Shown here: piece after piece, positions 24,002 to 35,149 of the stretch
Numbering within the stretch: the first letter of the stretch is position 1
How the letters are laid out: each line of letters starts with the position of its first letter
Source: Floccularia luteovirens
Lineage: Eukaryota; Basidiomycota; Agaricomycetes; Agaricales; Squamanitaceae
Direction of reading: 5' to 3'
NCBI GenBank assembly: GCA_009739215.1
Contig: VSJF01000008.1
Span: 1-64,000 of the forward strand
DNA: 64,000 nucleotides
Translations under genes and position numbers: made by a program
The notes under the pieces: model-generated
What the model saw: the letters and a program-made list of their open reading frames with translations, nothing else
The model's database searches: none
Told to the model about the DNA's origin: nothing

Positions 24002-26671
24002 TTAGATTGGCTTTGCTTCTTCCATCCGCAACCACAAACCTCCCTGTTCCACCAAAAATTAGAAAAAAACATACAAAACAATATGAATATATGAGATTCT
24101 TACTTCAACATACATCGTTAAATGAGCCTTGGGCATGATTTTCTCAATCGTCTTGCGTCCACCACCCTCCGCCCAACTTTCAGGAACCCGCGATGCAGGT
24201 GGTTGTGCATCTGGAGCAAGAGAAATTGATGAGAAGTTCTGGAGCAGTTTCACAATGAAGAATGAGATTTCATTGTATGCAAACTTTGCACATTGTTAGT
24301 TAAGTAGATAGACAATCTTTTAACCTAATGAATACATACCTGCTGACCAAGACAAATCCTTGGACCCGCATTGAATGGGAGGAAAATGAATGGGTTTGGA
24401 AGGAGATATTTTTGGAGGCGTTTGTCCAAGAAACGGTCAGGATCAAATACGAGCGCTGCAATGAAGTAATTAAGCCGCAAGAAGAAGGATATGTATTCAA
24501 TGTACCATCTGGGCCCCAGAGATCTTCGCGTCTATGCATGACATATATAGAATATGCAATTCTAATCTGATATTAATATTAGAGAACGGCAGAATAATAA
24601 TAAATACGTACCTCGTATTAGCAGGAATATATGTCGGTTTGTCTCCAGGTTTTAAAGGTGGCCAGGTGGTAGCTTTATTCGAAGACATTCTGAATACTAT
24701 ATGAGGTGAATAAGCATTAGGGAGGGTTCAGACTTTTACCTCAAATTGACAGGTCTAGAAAATTTCCCGGGATAGAGTAAAGATTTCATTGACCAAACAG
24801 ATATAATAAACTCACACAGTGGGGTAAAGTCTCAAGGTTTCTTGAAACCATTATCTAAGTTGAGCAGTTACGCAATGTTAGGTGTTGGACTGACCATTTA
24901 TGACAGCTCTAAGGAATTTCATCTCGCGGATGTCGTCATAAGAAGGCGCCTTAGATGAACCAACCTTCGTCAAGATTTCTTCACGCAATCTATGCATAAC
25001 CTCTGGGTTCTGAGTGAGCATGTAGATAGTATACGTCAAGGCACTAGCCGTCTGATGAATCGAAATCACTTTGAACACTCGTTTTCCACTTGGTTGGATC
25101 AACTCACAGTGTCTCTTCCGGCAACGAGTAACGTAATAATAGCATCCCGCAAAATGTTTGGATCTGCATGGTCCATACTCGTGAGTGGTGCATCAGTGGC
25201 GGCGCAGTGACAAGAAACAAACCATCAGTCGAATTTACCAGATGCTCTAAGAAAGTTTCATCTTCCTGGAACCCCTTTGTTTCTTTATCCACCAAAGTCC
25301 CGGCTTTCTTTTTTGCAATTGCACTCTGTACAATAGGGTCAACAAGGTTGCGTACAATTCTCATCGGCTCCTTTATCCTATCCTCTTTGAATTCGCTGAG
25401 TGGCCACAGTTCACCAAGCCTTATCCTTTCCAAAGTGATAACTTGTGCCGCGCCAAAAGCATCTGCGAAGTCTATGGCAGAGAATACGTTTTCGTCGATA
25501 GTTTGCTTGGATATCACATTCTTCTCGTAGAAAGGGTAAGATAAACTAGCAGAAAGTGATCGGACGTCGTTTCCGAGCAAGAACTCTGTAGAACTATCTA
25601 AAGTGAAACGTGCTGCTAATTCCTAAAGATAATGAAATCAAAAAAAAAGTCATGTTCTTTAAAAATACATGCACTCACTTGCATATCGAATGGATACCCT
25701 TCGCGAGATCTAGCTCTCATCTGATCCATGCATTCCTCTGAGTGCCGGTTGAAATTATCGAAATCGCTAATGCGATCCTTGTTGAAAAATGGGCGAATCA
25801 TAGTACGATGGAACCTTGAAACCTTATAGTTCATATTTTGCCGGATTAAAACAAAGAAAAGGTTCTTACTTCCAGAGTTCACCTGCCTCATGTCAGGACC
25901 TATCAAAATGAAAACGACATTTGCAATTGACTTACCATCAGTGGCAAACACACCGGTGCCCATTAGAGGTTCAAAAATTTGCCTAACTTCTGCACCTAGA
26001 AACGATCAATGTTAGTGGGTACGACTCCTACGATAGGAGCAGATTACCTTTTTCAAAGTCATCGAACTGTGTGGCAAGGATTGCCTAAGATAAAATAATC
26101 AGCACGCCATATGACCAGTATTTGGTTCTTGGTTTACTTTAATGTGTTCAGGTTCTGTAGTGATCATCTGTTTTACAACTATCGGTGATTATCGGAACAG
26201 GTAAGACAAATTCATTTACTCTGTTTTCAAAAAATACCCTAATATTGAATGCGTATTGTCCAACTTTGTGAAGCAAGCCCAACAAATCATCGCCTAATTT
26301 TAGCGAGTTAGAATATGACAAATAAACTTGGCATAGGTAAAAATAATACCCATATAGCCGGAACGAGCGTGTCTAATTTCATGCAGAAGTGTCGCAATAC
26401 CTCCAGGGGACGGGTCGGGCAAGATTGGCAGCATAACTGCACCAGCAGCAGTCGCATCTCTATAATTGATATAGTCCCGAATACGGACCTTGACTGCAAA
26501 AACTACTGGATTTATTAGAATCATAGAGAGCGGAAGCGCCCAGCCTAGAGACGGGGCGCCGAGAAGATGTCTTGCAGCATAAGCAGCCCAATACACGGTA
26601 AGTGGTAGTGCAAGTAGATGGGGGAATCGACGATATAGGTACGTGAACCCTGGCGAGGTAATGCTGAACAT
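24002..26671 (-). CDS. Cytochrome P450 monooxygenase, CYP63-like
   Basis: Haem-thiolate monooxygenase anchored in the ER membrane. CYP63-type enzymes of basidiomycetes hydroxylate alkanes, fatty acids and aromatics; the substrate here is unknown. From the ATG at 26671 the protein starts [20 protein letters not shown] with an N-terminal hydrophobic anchor, then [20 protein letters not shown]. Conserved parts, in gene order along the minus strand: [16 protein letters not shown], the I-helix LVAGRDT (intron directly after the Thr codon region), [20 protein letters not shown], the ExxR helix [30 protein letters not shown] then [27 protein letters not shown], and the haem-binding loop [14 protein letters not shown] (Cys ligand). 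It ends [22 protein letters not shown]. At least ten short introns are needed, and all junctions I checked preserve frame. No inactivating lesion seen. Confidence 0.88.
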
Positions 26672-27603
26672 TGTCCCAGTTACACTCGAGATGCTCCTAC
26701 GTTGCGGAAGAATTAGATTCAAAGCGTCACGCGTCAAGCATTGAAAGCTACAGCGCTCAGCTGCTGCGGGGCCAGGGCAATGTGTCAGACTGATCAAAAA
26801 AAACCAGGGTGCATCATGTGACATTTAGACAGACTGATCATGAAACCGTCGGGAATGAAATGTATATTTTGATAGGTACTGTAAATATGTAAATACCTTA
26901 CGTGAGGCTGCCGTTCAATTTTTTGGCTGTTTTAAGAATTAAGTTCCCCACGAGAGATACGAGATTACACCACCCCTTACAACTGTGACTTGACAGTCCA
27001 ATGGCTTTGAGGTTATGTCTAGATGGCTGAAAGATTGAGCCAGGATGATAGATCTGAAGAAGCTTGATGGCGATTCTATTTGTCGGAGGCCTCCTTCAAC
27101 AAACAAAGTTGATATCTTTCCCACGCATGACTAAAATTCAGAAGTGAACAACTTGGTATGAAGATAAGGAGGTTGTCACAGAGTTGCTCCGAGGATATAT
27201 ATATTCTTCGCAGTGAGATAGCACCAAGCAATAGCCAGCGAAAAGGACATCTCAGTGATAAGGATTGTCAACCTTCGAACTTGGAAGATTGACGGGATAA
27301 AAATTACTTATCTTCATGATATGATTGAACTTCTATCAAAAGTTGTTAATATCGGTGACTCGGAGGTATTGTGGATGGTAATTCTTTAGCATTCGAAGTA
27401 ACACCATTTTGAAGATATGACATGCCTCGAGGCTTTATCTACTTGTGAAAAAAACATAACATAATTTGTATTGACATTACGTAAAAAGGGGCTCATATTA
27501 ACGCATGTGTTCAGCGCGACGGCTCCATTTCACCTCTTTTTACCTCGTACGACCATTGAGTTTGCCCCTTCCTAGTCCGCCTTCCCTTCCGTGCGCCTGT
27601 TCC
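26672..27603. other. Intergenic region between divergent P450 and ECM14-like genes
   Basis: A 930-bp shared upstream region of two divergent genes. I see no coding sequence of note and no clear TATA box. Confidence 0.5.
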
Positions 27604-29539
27604 ATGCTTTTAAATCACTTTACCACCCTACTTCTAGGTTTATGCGCCGTATCGGCCGTTGGCTCTTCCCCAGTCCAGCAGAGCTTCGATGCACACAGTG
27701 GCCAACCTGGCATTCTCCGACGTTTTCTTCAATATGATCACAATCTTGATAACGTCCTCCAAATTGCACAGGTATTTATTGGCTAATATCATTTTCATTT
27801 GCTTTGCTGAAGAGTTGTGCAGGCTAATGACCTTGATATCTGGCAAGTGACGCCTTCACATATTGATATATTTTCGCCACCTTTTGCGCCATCCCTTCCG
27901 ATTGAATTGCAGCAAATTCCTCATTCAAAATCTGAAATACCATCCTCCCCACCACCCAAGAACACGCAGCCATTAGCAGAGAAGTTATCTGACTGGAGTC
28001 TTAATTCACTACAAAATACTACATTCCATGAAACATATCACCCCCTCTATGAGATTGAGGCCTTTATACAACAGATGGTAGCGATGTACCCTGACTATGC
28101 ACGTTTAAACCGTCTTGGTCTCACAGCCCAAGGGAGGGAAATGTATAGCTTAACCATCTCATCCCAGGAATTATCAGAAACTAGGAAACGGAGGAAGAAA
28201 AAGGATCATTCTAAATCTGCTTTTGTCAGTTATGGGAGCTCAACATGCACGAGAGGTGAGTGGTATCCTAATAATATATTTTTTTCCTTTAGTTAACATC
28301 TGGAATAGTGGGTCGCTACTGCCACTTCACTGTATGTCGCCCACGCACTGCTGGTCAATTCTACCGAACCACACGCTTTATCTCCACTCCTAAGAAACTT
28401 TGCAAGTATCAGTTCCTCCCGGACCTGTTTCCGCATCCCCTGACCGCTTTTTAGGAATTTCACATAATCCCAGTTCCTAATCCAGACGGTTATGACTATA
28501 CATGGGAGAGTGACAGATTCTGGTGAGCAAATCACCACTCTTCCATTTGCCATGTTTGTTCAATAGTCCTCAGGTACAAGAACCGACAGTCTGTGGACCC
28601 CAATTCTGGTTGTGTAGGAATAGATATGAACCGGTTAGTGACATCATGTCTCCTCCGCTTTCTTTGGTCAATGCTAATACTCTCATTTGTGTCACGCTAG
28701 TAACTGGGTAATGACAGCTTGATTATAATCTGTATACATTACTGATAATGTTCAAGGGTTACAAATGGAAGTCGGAGCCCACAGGCTTGTTCAAGGATGA
28801 ACAAGAATCAGAAAATCGCACAACAGATTCCGATGGCTCACCTATCGGATCCATGTTCTCACTGGTATCCAGGCCGTGAGCCATTCGAAGCTCCTGAAGT
28901 CAACAACATTGCCAACTTCATTTCATCGTTACCTAACCTCGAAGGATTCATTGACCTTCGGAGTTACGGTCAGATGTGTGCGTAACAACATCTCAGGCAT
29001 ACAGGGCTCCATTCTAACTGCAGGCATAATAGTATCCCTACCATTCTCATATTCGTGCACGCGACTTCCAAATGATGCCGAAGATCAGATGGAAGCGGCA
29101 TTCGGAGCTACTAGTGCGCTGAAAGCAGTACACGGGACTCAATTTAAGGTTCGTTTTGGTTTTGACATTTAGTGATACACTGCTTCACCGGTTATTGTAG
29201 ACCGGGAGTTTGTGTTCAAACCTTTACCGTGCCCCAGGAAATATATTAGACTGGGTATATGCACGTGCTCGTGCCAAGTATTCGTATGTTGTCCACCTGA
29301 GGGACACGGGTACTGTGAGTCTTCCTGGTTATTGCCGCAGATGACAACTTCTTGATGACACGTTTACTTCCACAGTATGGTTTTTCTTTACCCCAAAAAT
29401 GGATCAGGCCTGTTGGAGAAGAGACCAGCAAACTAATCCAATACATAGCAAAATTCAGTGATGAAAGGAGATGGTGTGTTTATTTAATCAACCTTAAGTG
29501 TCCACTCCAATGACTCACGTGTTCCCCTTAAGGTTCTGA
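27604..29539 (+). CDS. ECM14: ECM14-type M14 carboxypeptidase homologue, probably inactive; two frame breaks
   Basis: Secreted or vacuolar pseudopeptidase family linked to cell-wall organisation in yeast. Exons fitted by conservation: 27604-27771, 27823-28255, 28309-28401, 28455-28522, 28574-28633, 28701-28707, 28757-28977, 29033-29148, 29201-29314, 29376-29473, 29533-29539. The ATG at 27604 gives a good signal peptide (MLLNHFTTLLLGLCAVSAVG). Motifs: the zinc HxxE site as MGAQHARE, HIIPVPNPDGYDYTWESDRF, YKNRQSVDPNSGCVG, DMNRNWGYKW, CSHWYPGREPFEAPEVNNIA and GTYGFSLPQKWIRPVGEE. The usual third zinc ligand reads Arg (DLRSYGQM) and the catalytic Glu reads His (HLRDTGTYGF), which fits ECM14 being catalytically dead. 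Two one-base shifts, at about 28228-28232 before MGAQHARE and about 28849 before DPCSHWYPG, are not explained by introns. This is either pseudogenisation or sequence error. Confidence 0.85.
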
Positions 29540-30261
29540 TGCGCTGTTAAGGGTGAGGTAGAATAGAAGAAATTGTAATAGGGGTATACGTCGTGCTTTC
29601 TTGTTTTGTTGTATCACTAACTTGTACAGTGCTGTTATATGTAAGAATACCAATTTTTCTCTGTATCTTTCATAAAAAAGTAATCTACAGGGGATCACGC
29701 CCCAAAATAAAAATCCTATTATGTCCTATCTGTGATGTACGCAAGGAGATGAAGATAAAGCAGTGGGGCTGCCTAGACTTGTATACGTATCCACATGTGC
29801 TATTTTCATCCCACTAAGATGAAAGGTATAGGTCAGCAGTTACATATGTTGAGATGATGCGCAGCTCACAAGCTCACATGCACAAGTTATGTTCCAGTTC
29901 CAACTGGAAACTGAAATGGCGCCGAATCATGATGTAACAATCCAAGGATCTAGGATCAATTAGGGGGTTATACATGGAATCGCGAGAGTTCATGAGAATA
30001 TGCGGAAGGACCCCCGTTTTTCCTTATGAGATAACACCAATTCCACACGCACACACAAGCGATGGATAGAAACAAAAACGTGAAATCATTTTATATTCAT
30101 ATATGAACGTATTGTGATAACCAACATGCTAACTAATTACAAATTCTCATTACAAGCCAAACGTTAAAAGGTAAGAAAGAGTGGAGAAGCCCTCCCCCCA
30201 AAAAAAAAATTCACTTGAAAATTAATTTTTTCCTGGGGATTCCATATGACCAGCAGGTAGG
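29540..30261. other. Intergenic region between convergent genes
   Basis: The ECM14-like gene and the peptide transporter converge here, so the stretch holds two 3' ends. I see no coding signal. Several A/T-rich stretches could serve as polyadenylation sites. Confidence 0.5.
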
Positions 30262-32783
30262 TTAGTTGAGTTCGTCTTCCTCTGAGTCGAGTTTGATTAC
30301 GGAGAACCAGAAAATAATTCCAGTGATGAAAGCAAGGACAGCCATAGAGCCGTAGTTCCATACAAGGAGAGGGTCAGCAGAGAGTGCTAGATAAGGAAAA
30401 GAAAATGTCATCAGTTTCTTTCATTACTCTTGAATAAAGTTGGATGTGATACGTACAGACAAAGGCTTCGCCGATAGCTGATGAAACGGCGGACATGAAG
30501 AGGAATATGGCCATGACGAGCGAACGCATATTCACGGGTGCCTTTGTGAAAGCATATTCGAGTCCGGTGATGGATGCCAGAATTTCACTGAATGCGATGA
30601 GGACGTATCTGGATTGCAATGGGCCAAGTGTCAATTGATGATATAATAATCCAGATTTTTTAATACTTACGATCCGGTTTGTATCCAGACGTTCAAGGGC
30701 GAGACGATTGCGTTTCCATCTGCATCTGCACAAGTAGAAGCTTGGTTACCACATTGATTTGTCTAATCACCATATTTAGGTTAGCCGATAAATTTTATAA
30801 TGATAATGCATTATAATAACCTTGTAGATGAAGTGTTGAACAGCTGATATCAAGATGAGATTTGATACTAGACATAAGTCAAAATAACAAGCGTACCTGC
30901 AGCCCATATCATGGCGGCGGCACCTATATTTTTGCAATGAATTGTCAGAATGATTTTGGATTTATGTACGCTGTATGGCCTACCAGTAATGAAACCAGCT
31001 GTGATCTTCTTGAGTGCACTGAAGTTGATCCCTGACCTGCGGAGGAATGGGTAGATCTAATTTTATGGGCACGGTTATTTACATATTTTTATCAACCTAG
31101 CTCGACTCACCAAGAGATCACATATGGGAATGAAGATCAAGAGAGCAAATGGATCCAAGTTGGACAAGACATCGTTGGGGAGACCGTGTGTATTCATAGT
31201 TGCTGCTTGCGACGTCAAATTGTTGTTAATTTGGTTGTATGTCAACCCTATAAAATAGGAACGTTAGAAGTGTTTAAAAATAACTTAGCTCGAGGCTTGA
31301 TTGCTTACAGTAGATCGGGTACCACAAGAATACGGTGCAGGCCTTCAATCCACGTCTAACTTCATCAACCCATTGGTCATCAAAGCTCATCCATTTCGGC
31401 TTATCTCCAACTTGTTTACTGGGCTTAGCGTTCTCCCAGAAATCTGGTGCGGTGAGGTTTCTGAAGGACTTGACTGGGTTTAGGCTCCATCTTCCCCTTG
31501 CAGCAAAGCGCCAGAGACGCAGGGTTGTAGCAAGAACAGATCCTGTTGGTGGCGACCGTACGTATCTGTCCTTTCCTATCCATAAAACGATGGGGCACAG
31601 CATGAAAATGATTGTGGGTAGTGTATAGGCGAGCCAGAAACCGACAAACTACATATTAAATAATCAATCAATGGTGACAAGAAAAAAAATGAACGGATAT
31701 CCATTACCTTCTCGGAGTATGTCATACCAATTTGACCGACGAGAGCACCGATGTTGATGAACAGGTAGAAGTACTACGGGAAATTATGAGTAACCGAGAA
31801 TGAAAACAAGGATTGTTTTAGGCAACGAACCATGTAGACACGGGAAATGGTTAATGACGGGTCGACAATCACTCGCTCTCCGTTTTTCCGGGTAACTACA
31901 AATAGCTTCGTGCGCTTGTATTGCTCGGCGACAAGAGGTGAAATATTACTCTTGAACAGACCAGTACCGAAACCCATTACGATCAGGGCAACAATAAAGG
32001 CACCTGAAGCACTCTTGTGCTCAATTACCCCGGGGATTGCAGCAATAATCAAAATGATGTGGCCAACTAAAGCAATCAAGACAGCGATGCAAATGGTGTT
32101 GAAGCGACCCAAATGGGTGTCAGCAATGTATGCTCCGAGCAAGGGTGTGACGTAACACCTTTTTTTCCCCTTTAGCGCTTGATCAAGAAGAATAACAATA
32201 AAATCTGCTCACCAGAACTGATAGAAAGTTGTGAGACCAGTTGATGCGCGTTGACCGAGACCAAGAGCACCCGATACAGTACGGTTAAAACCGGCTCCAG
32301 TGTGTGAGCCTTCGGGTAGCTTTTGTTGGATAAAGTTGGTCTATGTGGGGTAATATGATAAGAATCTATGACGACGGCAAAAAAGCATAGAACACGTACA
32401 AAGACGACTGAAGACCCGTAGAACTAAAAATAGATTAGTCAGTCAGGTAGGCTCAAGACGGGGATGGAATGACGAGACATACCGAGAACCGTTCTGCAAG
32501 CTCCACAAAAGCAATTACTACATAGATAGGTCCATATATGCTGAAGAAAAGGTGACGAAGGGTACATACAGTAGGCATTCCACGGTAATTTGTCTGGAAC
32601 TCGTCTTAGAGTCATACGCTCCTCTTCAGTTGGAAATTCTAGTCCGTCGTGAATGCCATCAAGCTCGATGTCAGACCCAACATTATCTTCAGAGTGAATG
32701 TCTTTCTTTTCATCGAAGTACTCATGCTTGCCAGCGACCTCACTGACTGCGACGAGATCTGAGTCTTGTTGATGTCCTGCCAT
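30262..32783 (-). CDS. PTR2: Proton-coupled oligopeptide transporter, PTR2/POT family
   Basis: Plasma-membrane symporter that takes up di- and tripeptides with protons. The ATG at 32783 opens a hydrophilic cytosolic N-terminus (MAGHQQDSDLVAVSEVAG, then RMTLRRVPDKLPWNAY). About 12 helices follow, interrupted by roughly ten introns. Both PROSITE-type family signatures are visible: TPLLGAYIADTHLGRFNTIC and YFYLFINIGALVGQIGMTYS (the FYxxIN motif). FVELAERFSFYGSSVVFTNF contains the ExxER-like proton-coupling motif of POT helix 1. FGTGLFKSNISPLVAEQY is the usual helix-4 region, and SEILASITGLEYAFTKAPVN the helix-10 region. It ends with an acidic KLDSEEDELN tail. No frame lesion noted. In fungi such genes respond to nitrogen source; no such motif could be pinned here. 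Confidence 0.92.
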
Positions 32784-34360
32784 TGCGTGGATGGATAATC
32801 ACAACTGGCGTAGGAGAGCGTGAGGTATGAGGACAAGGACCGAAAGAAGAAGCTTCTACGTGCGAAAGGATTTTATAGATGGGGAGAAGCCCCCTGAAGA
32901 TGCATGTGGAACAGCTCCGCTGTGAACCAGCGTACACCGGAAAGTGAGCTAGGTATGGACGTTTCATTGGATTCGGGCTAATGAAGCACGGGTAAGTGTG
33001 GAGAATACTTCCGATAATTGACAGTTACAAAACAACAAGCCATGAGGAAGTCCATAATCGGATAGTTTATCCATGCGCTGCACAAGTTAAAAATAGTTGA
33101 CCATATTCATTTTCTCTCTTCTTATCTTCCCTGTATGTCTATGCATGTAGACATATGAAAAAAAAAAGTCAAGTTTGATAAGTGTTTCAAGAATAGCTTC
33201 GACAGCAATGTTGTACGTTATGCGGTTTGGCTCACATGCTCATCATGTTTCTATGAACCAACTAATCAAATGCTCACAGCAAACCACTTTCGAACACTTC
33301 GTTCCTGTCGGATGTGCTATGGTGAAAGAACTTCCGGTTCTCCGGTTTCTGGTTCTGCAGGTGGTCAGTCACAACCTTCCATGGTCCAGGCGTTGTCGCC
33401 GTACTTCGGAGATTTTCGAGTCACTGCCAAAGTGTTAATATTAATCAGGCCTATCCCATATGCTGCCGCAGCAGGGACCATAATATTCGTGAACAATGCA
33501 CAAATTTCAACTGGACCGCGGCCGTACACTGACTTGGATCCCGCGCGGAATCAGGCGCAACCGAGAGCTTGGGACCTGAGCATGTAACGTATGTATCTCC
33601 ACTATCTCCATTGTGAGGGAGAAATAGGTTGAGCATATGGTCACCTCAATGATATCTAAAATACATTGATGCCAAGCTATACGGAACACCTTCTCGAAAT
33701 CAATACTTATCCCTTCTGCACGAGACGATAGAGAACGATACACATATAGCTCGATAGCAATAGTATCTCGCTGCCACCAGCGCTTTAATAAAGATTTCAT
33801 GAGTATGCTGATAGTAGAATATTTAGAAACCGTTGTCCGTGTGTATATCTGCCCGTTGAAGGAGACAGTACACATGGTGGTAATTGATAAAGAGGTCACA
33901 CCGTATGACCATGATATTGTATGAAGTATAAAAATAAACGGACCCTTCAAACAGAGTTGATAGTTGGCCCTAATTTGTGGTACCAAATCTCCCTACTTAA
34001 GCTATGTCCGATCCTCCAATGTAACCCCAAGTAGTAGTAGTAGTAGGCAGAAAGATCCACAGCCAAGTGTTTTTACGCCACACCCCCTGTCAACGACCCC
34101 AACGACGACAAAGAAGTAGATATTATCTATAAAATATCTCCCCAAGAATCTGTCGGTACGAAACAGACGCAACAGATGAAGTCGTCATGGGATCCCATAC
34201 AAGCAAACGCTCCAATTTATGGCGTGGTCAGCTTGGTCTCAGCCGTTTGAGGCACTTCACCCTGAGCCCAGGAGAACATAGACACAGGTAATAAACAATG
34301 CTAGGGTACGTCGTCGTAGAAGAAGAGTAACTACATTCGATGACTTTCTAGCGAGTTTTC
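32784..34360. other. Long intergenic stretch without recognised gene
   Basis: About 1.6 kb. Open frames of 60-160 codons occur on both strands (33175-33590 and 33507-33986) but lack family motifs or consistent splice structure. A short AGT repeat (about six units) lies near 34031-34048. Some 33240-33560 frames look weakly protein-like, and I could not assign them. Confidence 0.4.
32871..32878 (-). promoter_or_regulatory. TATA-like box of the peptide transporter
   Basis: On the minus strand CTATAAAA lies about 90 bp before the start codon at 32783. Confidence 0.4.
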
Positions 34361-34365
34361 GCAGC

Positions 34366-34561
34366 CTACAACGGGTTGTGATACCAGCTCGGTAACGGGA
34401 GACTGCCGAATCCAATGAACATGTACGCATTTTGTTTCTGAATTTCCTTGTGACACCGAGACAATGTGTAGGCCAGTTTCTGTTGGTATGGTTTCTTCTC
34501 TTGCAATGTCAGTGGAGGTGAAGGTGGAGGTGTGTCAACTTCCTTTGAGACCTCTATTCAT
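34366..34561 (-). pseudogene. Orphan 3' exon of an unrecognised gene
   Basis: On the minus strand, after an acceptor-like ATGAATAG at about 34562, one frame reads EVSKEVDTPPPSPPLTLQEK, then KPYQQKLAYTLSRCHKEIQK and QNAYMFIGFGSLPLPSWYHN-PL before a stop at about 34366. The composition is convincingly protein-like, with a basic amphipathic helix and an aromatic end. I find no matching upstream exons in 34570-34990 and no start codon, so it may be a relic or the last exon of a gene I failed to assemble. Confidence 0.35.
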
Positions 34562-35149
34562 AGAGGAATATCGTTACTGTCGTGCGTAATGTAGATCAGG
34601 AGGCCGGGGTATCCGAAGACTGTTTATTTTGGCCGGTGAAGCTTACAGCGCTTACGTTTTACACCCGTTCAACGAGGATATGTGGCCATGAAAATACATA
34701 AATTAAGTCCTATGCACGGTTCGGGGTTTATTGAATTAAATATTCAGGCTGTCGATTAGAAGACAAGTCTTGACCTAATTAAGATGAGTATGGACATGAA
34801 TGATGAGCGGAAACATACGCGTGACCACAAGACTGCTTGTCTTTCGCTCTTCCTCCCATCTTCTACGCCAGCACGCACGCTCTCTCAACTTGATCCCGAC
34901 CGTCTCCAGGCGCTTGAATATCACACCACACGCAGATTACAGTACTGGCTAGAATTGAATATTGAGGCGCTGTCCGTCAACCTATGTGGCTGTGAAAGTT
35001 TCTAACCCAGTTTGGACGCCTCACTGCTGTACATAGTCTATTTCCGAGACAACTACTACCATTGTTATTTCAACGTTCCCAGCATCGTGCAGCTTACGCT
35101 GCAGGAGAGCTCCACTATACAGCACTCACCAATACACAATACACCCAAT
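34562..35149. other. Intergenic region upstream of the F-box gene
   Basis: No gene recognised. It should include the F-box gene promoter and 5' UTR; no strong TATA is visible. Confidence 0.45.

Noticed and set aside
33507..33986. 160-codon minus-strand open frame
   Set aside because: No recognisable motif and biased composition; nothing supports a start or expression.
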